DNA of 19,814 bases from assembly GCA_004524515.1 (NCBI GenBank), contig SDNV01000047.1, forward strand, positions 1-19,814. The letters run 5' to 3'. A program made the translations under genes and the position numbers. Below are positions 7,678-15,066 of the stretch, piece after piece. Source of the DNA: Promethearchaeota archaeon (GTDB lineage: Archaea > Asgardarchaeota > Lokiarchaeia > Sigynarchaeales > SOKP01). The stretch's first letter is position 1. Every line of letters starts with the position of its first letter. The notes under the pieces are model-generated. The model was not told where the DNA came from. It worked only from the letters and a program-made list of their open reading frames with translations, and searched no databases.

Positions 7678-7687
7678 ATATATATAA
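7678..7687 (+). promoter_or_regulatory. TATA box of the acetyltransferase gene (leaderless promoter)
   Basis: The sequence atatatataa follows a purine-rich BRE-like aaaagag (7671-7677). Its centre is ~26 bases before ATG 7709, so transcription should start at or within a few bases of the start codon. No Shine-Dalgarno precedes that ATG, as expected for a leaderless mRNA. Confidence 0.6.
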
Positions 7688-7708
7688 CTTTTGTTTTAAG
7701 AAAATCAG

Positions 7709-8275
7709 ATGAAAAAAGCAGAAATAATTGAGGAAATAAATCAAGATAATTTCTTTCTTAGAAAGATTTCTCTTAAGGATGCAGATTTTATTCATGAAAG
7801 TTTAAAAGGAAGTAATTTAACTAAATTTTTATCTCTCGGGCCAATATCATCTCGAGATCATGCAAAAAAGTTAATTAAGAACTACCTAGATTACTGGACT
7901 GACAAAATTCAATTCAATTATATTATAGAGATTCGAGATTCAGATGATAAACCTAAAATGGCTAAAAAAATTGGTTTAATAAGTATATGGCGGATCAGTT
8001 GGCAGCATAAACGTGCTGAAATTGGGATTTGGGTAAATACTAAATATTGGAACCAAGGTTTTGCGCAAAAAGCATTGAGTCTAATAAAAATTGTATGTTT
8101 TAATCATTTAAAATTAAACAGAATAGAAGCACATATAGCAGCAGAAAATACTAAGTCAATTTATATTTTCAAAAAAAGTGGATTCAAAGAAGAAGGAGTA
8201 TTGAGGAAATATCTTTATTTGAACGGAAAATTCCATGATGCGGTAATTTTATCGTACATCAATAATTTTAAATAA
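7709..8275 (+). CDS. GNAT-family N-acetyltransferase (RimJ/RimL-like)
   Basis: This 188-residue protein is the length of a single GNAT domain of the RimJ/RimL (Acetyltransf_3) type, which moves acetyl from acetyl-CoA to an amine such as a protein N-terminus. The first strand is FFLRKISLKDADFI. The central strand AEIGIWVN (103-110) is followed by YWNQGFAQKAL, the acetyl-CoA pyrophosphate loop in the WxxGxA form usual for this branch. NRIEAHIAAENTKSI and FKKSGFKEEGVLR match the conserved family elements 'N..S...eK.GF..EG.lR', and the protein ends with a typical 'G.f.D.v..s' strand. The enzyme looks intact. Its substrate cannot be predicted; RimJ/L-like proteins act on ribosomal proteins, small molecules or antibiotics. 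It stands alone between divergent and downstream spacers. Confidence 0.88.
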   Translation: MKKAEIIEEINQDNFFLRKISLKDADFIHESLKGSNLTKFLSLGPISSRDHAKKLIKNYLDYWTDKIQFNYIIEIRDSDDKPKMAKKIGLISIWRISWQHKRAEIGIWVNTKYWNQGFAQKALSLIKIVCFNHLKLNRIEAHIAAENTKSIYIFKKSGFKEEGVLRKYLYLNGKFHDAVILSYINNFK

Positions 8276-8369
8276 CTTTGAATTCACTCGATATTTGTTG
8301 TTTTTGTCTATTTTACTTAAAAGTGAATCGTTTTGTATGTATTAAGTTTTTATACGATTGAAAAAATAA

Positions 8370-8382
8370 TTGTATTATACAA
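8370..8382 (+). promoter_or_regulatory. Operator-like palindrome upstream of the small membrane-protein gene
   Basis: TTGTAT-T-ATACAA is a perfect palindrome with a one-base centre, 40 bases upstream of ATG 8423. It is immediately followed by a TATA-like aaaaatttatc (8381-8391) placed about right for a start site near 8415-8420. A regulator bound here would overlap the pre-initiation complex. Only the symmetry and position support it. Confidence 0.3.
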
Positions 8383-8422
8383 AAATTTATCTTGAAAAAA
8401 AAATAAAAATAAAGTTGATCAT

Positions 8423-8743
8423 ATGACGAGAAGAAGTGATGTAGGAAATCCTGGTGTAGTAAAATTATTAGCTGGAATTGGAGCAATTATTCTTATAATT
8501 CTTGCCATTTTTAGCTTTGGTTTTAGTGCTTACGGTATTATTTGTGGATTACTTTTACTTGTAGTTGGAATTATAGTATTAATAAGTTGTTTTGGATCTC
8601 GTAGACAAGGAATACCATTTACTGCAGTATTTATATTAGTAATGGGGATTGTTGCCATTATAATTGGCTGGTTATGTGGAGGAATATTCGGACTTATTGC
8701 CGGGATTTTAATTTTAATTGCTGGAATTGTAGCACTATTATAA
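8423..8743 (+). CDS. Small glycine-rich membrane protein, about four helices
   Basis: The 106-residue product has a short charged N-terminus (TRRS) and then almost only hydrophobic and glycine residues. Four helices are likely, at ~14-34, 37-57, 65-84 and 86-106, with a cytoplasm-type RRQG loop between the second and third. Regular GIxxLIxGIxxL spacing suggests tightly packed helices. Two cysteines lie in or near helices 2 and 3. It resembles many short archaeal and bacterial membrane proteins of unknown function (DUF308/DUF4064-like appearance), but I do not recognise a specific family and give it no role. ATG 8423 is the only sensible start; the upstream region lacks a clear Shine-Dalgarno. 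It is convergent with the first longin-TPR gene, and its terminator overlaps that gene's stop codon. Confidence 0.75.
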   Translation: MTRRSDVGNPGVVKLLAGIGAIILIILAIFSFGFSAYGIICGLLLLVVGIIVLISCFGSRRQGIPFTAVFILVMGIVAIIIGWLCGGIFGLIAGILILIAGIVALL

Positions 8744-8752
8744 TAAACTTAA

Positions 8753-8764
8753 TTTTTTTTTTTT
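8753..8764 (+). terminator. 12-T terminator of the small membrane-protein gene
   Basis: Twelve consecutive T residues begin ten bases after the stop codon, a strong archaeal intrinsic termination signal. The run reaches into the stop codon of the convergent longin-TPR gene (8763-8765). Confidence 0.6.
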
Positions 8765-10811
8765 ATCTTATTAAAGTTAAATCTAAATTTTCAATTATCT
8801 TAGTAAAACCTCTAAAGATACTCACATTTCCTCGGAAATATTTAATTTCTTGACTATATTCTTTCCAAAAACGCCGATATATCTTAGATAAAATCTTTTC
8901 TATAATCTCGATCGGAGTTTTTAAATTAGACCGTCCTAATATGAAGAAGTCATATTCCTTTTCCTTATGAATCAGATATCGATCCTCTCCAATATCCATA
9001 ACCTGAAGTTCTTCTTGACTTATCTGCACGCTAAATTGTTGGAGGGCTATCATTAAACCCCCTAAAAGATCAATATCTACTTTAGTTTCAGGGGAGTAAT
9101 TATATAATCCCACCCCTGTTGAAGTAGAGTAAATCCATATCTCTTTAATTGGTGCTAAAGGATTATAATTACAATAATCTTTTTTATAATAGTTATCAAC
9201 GCTCTTAGATAACTCATTAAATTTTTCTTGATAAAATGAAACTTTTTCATAATCTTCCATTTCTTCGTAAAATTTGATAATTTCAGTTAAAATTTCGATC
9301 TCCTCATCAACAGGTACTTTAAAATTTTTAAATAACTCGTAAGATTTCATTAATTCAGAAATTCCTTCATATTTTTTTCCCATACTTAGTAATGAATTAG
9401 CTAATTGCCAATGTAGAATTGAAATAGTGTGTAAATCAATAAACCTCAGATTATCTTCCTGATTAAAAAAATTTCGAAGTAAATTTATATTTTCTTCGTA
9501 ATTTTTCAACCGAATTTGTTTCTGTATAATTCTTCTGAGAAGTCTAACTTTTTTTTCTACTAATTTCTCCTTATCTGCATAATCTATCGCCTTAGTATAG
9601 AATTCGATAAATTTATTATCCTCACCTAGGGTTTCATATAAATTCCCTATTAATTGATAAATAGAGGTCAATTTCTCAATTTCATTAAGTTCAATTGAAA
9701 TTTCAGCAGATTGTAAGAAATAATTTATTGCTTCTTTAAGAATAGGGCTAATAGCATTTACTTTGGTTAATCCTAAGTTGTTAATGCTATTTACTGCAAT
9801 TTTATATTGAATTACGCCCATTTCATACAAGATCTGAGAACGTTCTTTTTTTACCTTATCTGATTTAATTAATGTATTAGAGATTTCTAAAGCTTTTGAA
9901 AGATTTTGTAAAGCTTCTTCATCATTTTCATAATATTGTAAAATTTTCCCATAAATAGTATAATATTGCATTTTATTGATGTATTTTGATTTAGAAATAT
10001 TGATTTGTTCCATTTTTCTTCTCGCACTCGCATAATTTTCCATTTTATATTCAAAAAATCCCTTCATAAAGATACTTAATTCGAGATATTTCTCATGGTT
10101 TAAATCTTCAGCATATCCCTCTAACTGGTCAAAATATTGTTCCGCTTCATTAAATTTTTTTTGCTGGGTTAATAAAGAGCCTATTAGGTATAAGACCTCC
10201 ATAATTAAATGTTTGTGGTTTTCTTGTTCAAATTTTAATAGGACCTTTGTCAAGAGAGAATAAGCTTGTTCAAAATTTTTGGTTTGAAACAATTTTATAC
10301 CCGCTTTAAAATCTTCCATAGCAGCAGTATAGGAATAATACTCATCAATCTCTCTAATCGGTTCCTTAAAACTTTCAGTTATTATTAAACTATTTTTTAT
10401 TTCTTGGTAATATTCTTTAAGGGAAAAATTCTGATTTCTTAAAAAATCTTGAGAAATTTTCATTTGTATTTCTTTATAAATTTTTGATTGTTCTTCCGTA
10501 ATATATTCCGGAACGAGAAATACAACTATAAATGGTTGAAATCCTCCACGTATTTTAGGATTGGGTATAATGTCAAAAAGTGCTAAAGCTATTTTGTTAA
10601 GCTTCGCAATAGGTATAGTGAGATTAGATCTTTGAAATTCAGAACCCGGTTGATCCCAAAAAAATTGGTATATTGTAAAAACATGTATTACTAATCTTTC
10701 AGGATCGCCAATATTTGAATTAGGATACAAATCAATGATTTTTGGACCAATTTCATCATCCCATAAAGCAACAAGGCTTACTACTAAAGGATTATTTCCC
10801 TCCTCTATCAT
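8763..10811 (-). CDS. Longin-TPR-longin protein, downstream paralogue
   Basis: The 682-residue protein has three parts. Residues 1-~140 are an alpha/beta domain starting VSLVALWDDEIGPKIIDLYP; the hydrophobic strand plus 'xxGPKIIxxYP' is the pattern that opens longin domains of the Nprl2/DENN group. Residues ~155-530 are TPR-like helical hairpins (AYSLLTKVLLKF, EALQNLSKALEI, FIEFYTKAIDYA). Residues ~550-665 are a second longin-like domain with LYNYSPET, LLGGLMIALQQF, MDIGEDRYL and FFILGRS. No membrane segment is visible, so it should be cytoplasmic. The start ATG 10811 is backed by the clear Shine-Dalgarno AAGGTGA just upstream. It is the last gene of the probable operon, 27 bases after its paralogue. 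Longin domains at both ends suggest a scaffold that pairs two longin or GTPase partners, which is inference. Confidence 0.75.
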   Translation of the reverse strand: MIEEGNNPLVVSLVALWDDEIGPKIIDLYPNSNIGDPERLVIHVFTIYQFFWDQPGSEFQRSNLTIPIAKLNKIALALFDIIPNPKIRGGFQPFIVVFLVPEYITEEQSKIYKEIQMKISQDFLRNQNFSLKEYYQEIKNSLIITESFKEPIREIDEYYSYTAAMEDFKAGIKLFQTKNFEQAYSLLTKVLLKFEQENHKHLIMEVLYLIGSLLTQQKKFNEAEQYFDQLEGYAEDLNHEKYLELSIFMKGFFEYKMENYASARRKMEQINISKSKYINKMQYYTIYGKILQYYENDEEALQNLSKALEISNTLIKSDKVKKERSQILYEMGVIQYKIAVNSINNLGLTKVNAISPILKEAINYFLQSAEISIELNEIEKLTSIYQLIGNLYETLGEDNKFIEFYTKAIDYADKEKLVEKKVRLLRRIIQKQIRLKNYEENINLLRNFFNQEDNLRFIDLHTISILHWQLANSLLSMGKKYEGISELMKSYELFKNFKVPVDEEIEILTEIIKFYEEMEDYEKVSFYQEKFNELSKSVDNYYKKDYCNYNPLAPIKEIWIYSTSTGVGLYNYSPETKVDIDLLGGLMIALQQFSVQISQEELQVMDIGEDRYLIHKEKEYDFFILGRSNLKTPIEIIEKILSKIYRRFWKEYSQEIKYFRGNVSIFRGFTKIIENLDLTLIR

Positions 10812-10838
10812 TATTCACCTTCTTCATTTTTCAAAATC

Positions 10839-12893
10839 TCAAATTTTATTTTCAAATCTATAATGTTTTTCCATAATTTCAAGAAAATTGGAAAATTTGT
10901 TGCTCTCTCCTTTAAAATCTTCAAGAACATGTTGATAATTCTCCAAAAATTCATTATGAATTATCATAAGAACTTGTTCAATTTTATATCGTAATGATTT
11001 TATATCAGAACGCCCTAAAATAAAAAAATAGTTATTCTCACTAAAAAAAGTATATTTATTAGAACCAATCGTAATAGATTTAAGGTTTTGTGTGGCTAAC
11101 TCCTTACTAAAACTTTGCAATGCAATTAAGAAACCGCCAAATAATTCGGGATTAAATTTCGTTTCTGGAGCGTATGAATAAAGCTGCGTCCCATCAAGAG
11201 CAAATATCCAAAATTCTTTAATTTCTTTCATTACTGCAAAAAAATCTTCTTTCTGGAGTTTTATTTGGTGGATTATTTTCTCATATTGCTTTAATTGGGA
11301 TGTATAATAATCAATATATCTACTTTTTTCATTATGATTCGAATATTCATAAATTTTTATTATTTTTTGAATCACATCCAACTTTTCTAAAATAGGCTCA
11401 TCAAATTTATCGAAAATATTCAGCGCTATTAAAAACTCAGATAATGCATCTTTATACTTTCCTAACTTGAATAGAGCCTCTCCAATTTGTTGATGATAAT
11501 TACTTATGGTATAAAGATCTAAATAAGCATAGGCACGGATCTTGGATAGCATATTATCGGTTTCTTCTACAATCCTCTCGTATCTCTCTAATTTTGATAA
11601 ATTTTGAATAATTAAATTAAAAAGTTGTAATCGGTTAAAAACATCGTTAATTTGCTCTGCAATATTAAGAGCATTTCTGTAATTCTTATCAGAATCATCA
11701 TAATTCCCTAATAATTCATGAATGTTTCCAATCAATCGATATACCAATATTAATCGACTAAAATTGTTTATCTCCTCTAATATTTTGCTAGCTTTTTCAT
11801 AATATATAATCGATTTTTGTAAATTAGATTTAAATAAAGTTAAATTAAATTGATTCGAACTTATTGTTTTTATTGCTATAGTATAATTCACATGCCCTAA
11901 TTCTATTAATAAATCTGCTTTTTTATCCTTGAATTGATTTGAACTTTCTATTTTAGATATTATCTCTAATGCTTTTTCTAAGGATATTAGAGCATCGGTA
12001 TTAAATTCTAATATTCTTAATATCTGACCATAAAAATAAAAGAAGTTAAATTGATTAATATGATGGAGTTCAATTGATTCTAATTTTCTAAATTTTTCTA
12101 ATGCCTTTTCATATTCTTCCCTTTTATATAAACAAAAACCTCCCATAAAAAGTGAAGTTTCATAATATTTCTGATGTGAAAGTTGGCTGGATAACAATTC
12201 TAAGTTCTCAATATATGTTTGAGCTACATTATATTTTTTTAATTGAGTTAAAGTGGAACTAAGGAAAAAAAGAGATTCTAATAGTAGTTTAACGTTATTT
12301 TCAGTATTAAATTTTAGATAAGCTTTTTTTAAAAAAATATAAGCACTTTCAAATTGGTTTTGTGAAAATAATTCTAAACCTCTTTCAAAATCTAAAAGGG
12401 CATGATTAATTTGATATTCTTCATCAATAAATACATTTGAATCTTTAACGCTTTCCTCTAAGGAATAAATCTCTTCGATCTTAGCAAAATGTCTGTCAAA
12501 ATAAACTTTTCCTTCAGTAGTATACTCCATATTAATTTCAAAGATTATATTTTTAAATTTATCGAGGTCATGATCAGAAAGATGAGCAGGAAATAATGCC
12601 ACGATAATAAAGGCTTGCTGGATTTTATCATTCTCTTCTATTTTTTCTAAGGAATCCAACAATACAACTGCTTTTCGATTAATTTCATTGATTGTAAGAT
12701 TAAAGTATGTTTTCTGAATAGTCTTTTTTTCGTCATCGCTATAATAAAATTCTTGAAATGCAAAGAAGATCTTTGATGAAATTAACTCTAAATCAAAAGG
12801 GATTTTAATTAATTTGGGATAAGTCGCTATAATATTTGGTCCTAATTTATTATCCCACAATGAGATAAAAGCACATATTTTACCTATCGACAT
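10839..12893 (-). CDS. Longin-TPR-longin protein, upstream paralogue
   Basis: At 684 residues it matches the next gene in length and architecture. The N-terminal longin-like domain (1-~140) begins ICAFISLWDNKLGPNIIATYP. TPR-like hairpins fill ~155-525 (AYIFLKKAYLKF, YEKALEKFRKL, ALISLEKALEI, SDKNYRNALNIA, YKDALSEFLIALNIF). The C-terminal longin-like domain (~550-665) has IFALDGTQLYSYAPET, LFGGFLIALQSF, ITIGSNKY and FFILGRSD. The two proteins are clearly related throughout yet strongly diverged, so the duplication is old and both copies are probably selected. It is cytoplasmic by composition. ATG 12893 follows the previous stop by 21 bases without an obvious Shine-Dalgarno, consistent with coupled translation. 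No enzymatic motif is visible; a role as a GTPase- or membrane-associated scaffold is inferred from the domain type only. Confidence 0.75.
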   Translation of the reverse strand: MSIGKICAFISLWDNKLGPNIIATYPKLIKIPFDLELISSKIFFAFQEFYYSDDEKKTIQKTYFNLTINEINRKAVVLLDSLEKIEENDKIQQAFIIVALFPAHLSDHDLDKFKNIIFEINMEYTTEGKVYFDRHFAKIEEIYSLEESVKDSNVFIDEEYQINHALLDFERGLELFSQNQFESAYIFLKKAYLKFNTENNVKLLLESLFFLSSTLTQLKKYNVAQTYIENLELLSSQLSHQKYYETSLFMGGFCLYKREEYEKALEKFRKLESIELHHINQFNFFYFYGQILRILEFNTDALISLEKALEIISKIESSNQFKDKKADLLIELGHVNYTIAIKTISSNQFNLTLFKSNLQKSIIYYEKASKILEEINNFSRLILVYRLIGNIHELLGNYDDSDKNYRNALNIAEQINDVFNRLQLFNLIIQNLSKLERYERIVEETDNMLSKIRAYAYLDLYTISNYHQQIGEALFKLGKYKDALSEFLIALNIFDKFDEPILEKLDVIQKIIKIYEYSNHNEKSRYIDYYTSQLKQYEKIIHQIKLQKEDFFAVMKEIKEFWIFALDGTQLYSYAPETKFNPELFGGFLIALQSFSKELATQNLKSITIGSNKYTFFSENNYFFILGRSDIKSLRYKIEQVLMIIHNEFLENYQHVLEDFKGESNKFSNFLEIMEKHYRFENKI

Positions 12894-12914
12894 ATATTCA
12901 TTTTAAAAAATAGT

Positions 12915-14981
12915 CTATTTAATACTACTCAATAATTCACTATGAATTTGTTTATATTTATCCAGTGCATCTAAGATATTACCCTTATCTAAATTTTCTA
13001 ATCCATCTTTGTTTAACTCATTAATTTTGGATTTTATCTCTTCAAATTGATTTTTATCAATGAGTTTATAAGTGAAATTTATTGTTTCCTGGCTCATTAT
13101 TCCAATATCCCATCTAAAAATCTCTCCAAATTCAAATCCAGAAATTTTAACGGGTATAATTTTAGTTGGTTCTTCAATAAAACGTAAAAAAGAGGTTGGT
13201 ATTATATCCTCGATAATTATACCATCTAATTTAGCTCCAAAGGGATTTGTAAAAGGTATTTTTGCGATGTATAATCCTTTAGGTTTCAAATTATTTATAT
13301 TGGAATGATATTTAATAATTTTTAATTGATCTTCGAGAATAAATATAATCGTACGAGATATCCTACGAATTAAATTATACTTAATTTCGATCCTCTCTTT
13401 AGGCTTAATTGTTTTAAGCTCCCATTTCAATTCAATACCTTCTTTCCTTAATGTTTTTTCAGGAAATTCCTTAAGAACTTCACCATTTAATGATAAACCT
13501 GTAATTTCGAAATTATAGGGAACAATATCCGTAATTACGGCGTCTTCTATTATGTCTTCGAATCGATTAGTTAACCCTGATCTGACATTATAGATTGTAT
13601 CTTTACTAACATCATCTGTTCTGAAAATTTCTCGTGGTATTATACTCTCAACCACTTCTCCGGAACTCGTTTTCAGTATAACTCTGTTCACTACTTCTTT
13701 TTTGGTGTCTACTCGATTTTCTAAAAGCAAGGTGTTTATCTGTTCCAATTTTTCCTTAATATTTTCAGATAAATCTCCTAATGATTCTTTTACAGAAAAA
13801 TCTTCGATTATAGGTAATACATCCTTATCAATTTTAATGTATTTTTCGATTTCTTTTGCCTTATCTAATAATTCTTTTTGTTCCAATCGATTTTTAGATT
13901 CTTTTTCTTCTATTTCATTTGTTATTTTTTCTAAGGAGTTTTCATATTCTTTTTCAATTTCTGACATTCCAATAAGTTGGGATATATGAATAATCTTTTC
14001 GCATACTCTTGATAAAGCATATAAAAAATCATTCTCTCGGTTATACCTAAATTCCTCTTTAAATTTTGCTAATTCTAAATACAATTTATTATACTTAATT
14101 TCAGCGGCTATAATTTCCTGCCTGGTTTCTAATAATTGGCTTTTACACTGAATAAGCTTCTTGTTTTTTATCACATCACTCATTTCGTCAACTTTTAGGA
14201 GTGCCTCCTCGAAAATAAATTGATCTTTGAGTTTTAAACTTTCTTCAATTGTCCTATCGACCTTTTCACACAGTTCATAATTCTCTTTTTTTTCCAAATA
14301 TTGTTGTCTATTTAATTCCCATTTCTTTTTCAAATCTTCCTCAAGAATATCTTTAAGAAACGGTTCTACTTTAATTAAAACACTATTCGCAGATTCAAAA
14401 TCTCTATTTTTTAAGAAATTCAAAAATTTATTATTAAAATTACTTAATTCTTGCTTAATTTTTTCTTGTTCCTCCAGAAATGCTATCCACATTTCACGTT
14501 CTTCTGAAAAAAGTTCCTGAATGGGAAGAAGTACAGATAAATCAGTTGATTTTCCGAATTTCTTTTTAAAATCAATTATTAAGCGGTGGGCTTTAATATA
14601 TTCTTTTAATTCTAATAATTTGTCAAAATTTCGTTTGGTAGACTCGAACGTGTCCATTATAACAGAAACTTTATCCTTTTCTGCTTTTTCACCTTTTACT
14701 TGTTTGATAAATGCTTCTTGTTCTTCTATAATAAAATCTAAATTTGCATCCTTTGCTAATTTAATTATATCTTCAGCAACTTTAATTGCGTCATTAAATT
14801 TATTGATCATAAAGTGATTATTTTCTACAACTCTTAAATTATCAATTTCATCCAAAATTTTAAGCTTTTTCTCTCTTTCTTTATCCTTAACCGCATTTAA
14901 ATCCATTTCAGATGGATTTTTATCCTTTTTATTATTCTTTTTGCTATTTTGGTTCGGATTTGAGTTCATTATATCAACCAT
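12915..14981 (-). CDS. Coiled-coil protein with two C-terminal beta-sandwich modules (no gelsolin domain)
   Basis: A charged, disordered N-terminus (~1-35, rich in N, K and S) leads into long helical and coiled-coil segments (~35-425) containing TPR-like pieces such as FNDAIKVAEDIIKLA. Two beta modules follow (~430-547 and ~548-642), each with 'EDxxIxDIxP' and, further on, 'WxxxxxxxxxxIxxxYxLI'. The last 45 residues form a helical pair with ILDALDKYKQIH. It aligns with the preceding gene from the coiled coil to the C-terminus, about half identical by eye in the beta modules, but lacks that protein's gelsolin-like domain. The modules resemble DUF11-type sandwiches, which usually occur in surface proteins; here there is no signal peptide. 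ATG 14981 is given; ATG 14969, with GGTTGAT just upstream, is equally possible. Function unknown; a structural scaffold is likely. Confidence 0.75.
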   Translation of the reverse strand: MVDIMNSNPNQNSKKNNKKDKNPSEMDLNAVKDKEREKKLKILDEIDNLRVVENNHFMINKFNDAIKVAEDIIKLAKDANLDFIIEEQEAFIKQVKGEKAEKDKVSVIMDTFESTKRNFDKLLELKEYIKAHRLIIDFKKKFGKSTDLSVLLPIQELFSEEREMWIAFLEEQEKIKQELSNFNNKFLNFLKNRDFESANSVLIKVEPFLKDILEEDLKKKWELNRQQYLEKKENYELCEKVDRTIEESLKLKDQFIFEEALLKVDEMSDVIKNKKLIQCKSQLLETRQEIIAAEIKYNKLYLELAKFKEEFRYNRENDFLYALSRVCEKIIHISQLIGMSEIEKEYENSLEKITNEIEEKESKNRLEQKELLDKAKEIEKYIKIDKDVLPIIEDFSVKESLGDLSENIKEKLEQINTLLLENRVDTKKEVVNRVILKTSSGEVVESIIPREIFRTDDVSKDTIYNVRSGLTNRFEDIIEDAVITDIVPYNFEITGLSLNGEVLKEFPEKTLRKEGIELKWELKTIKPKERIEIKYNLIRRISRTIIFILEDQLKIIKYHSNINNLKPKGLYIAKIPFTNPFGAKLDGIIIEDIIPTSFLRFIEEPTKIIPVKISGFEFGEIFRWDIGIMSQETINFTYKLIDKNQFEEIKSKINELNKDGLENLDKGNILDALDKYKQIHSELLSSIK

Positions 14982-15010
14982 TAATAAACATTTGTTCTTA
15001 ATCTGTCTTT

Positions 15011-15030
15011 TTTATTCATATATGTATTAA
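15011..15030 (-). promoter_or_regulatory. Possible internal promoter before the gelsolin-less paralogue
   Basis: On the minus strand the 85-base spacer contains catatatgaataaaaaa, a TATA-like stretch 30-50 bases before ATG 14981. No T run lies between the preceding stop and this point, so read-through from upstream is also expected. Support is composition and spacing only. Confidence 0.25.
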
Positions 15031-15066
15031 ATGAAAGAAATGTATTGATAATTCATACCATCCCAT

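Noticed and set aside
7604..7795. 63-codon minus-strand frame in the hydratase-acetyltransferase spacer
   Set aside because: It overlaps the start of the acetyltransferase gene and its TATA box, and shows no domain or ribosome-binding site.
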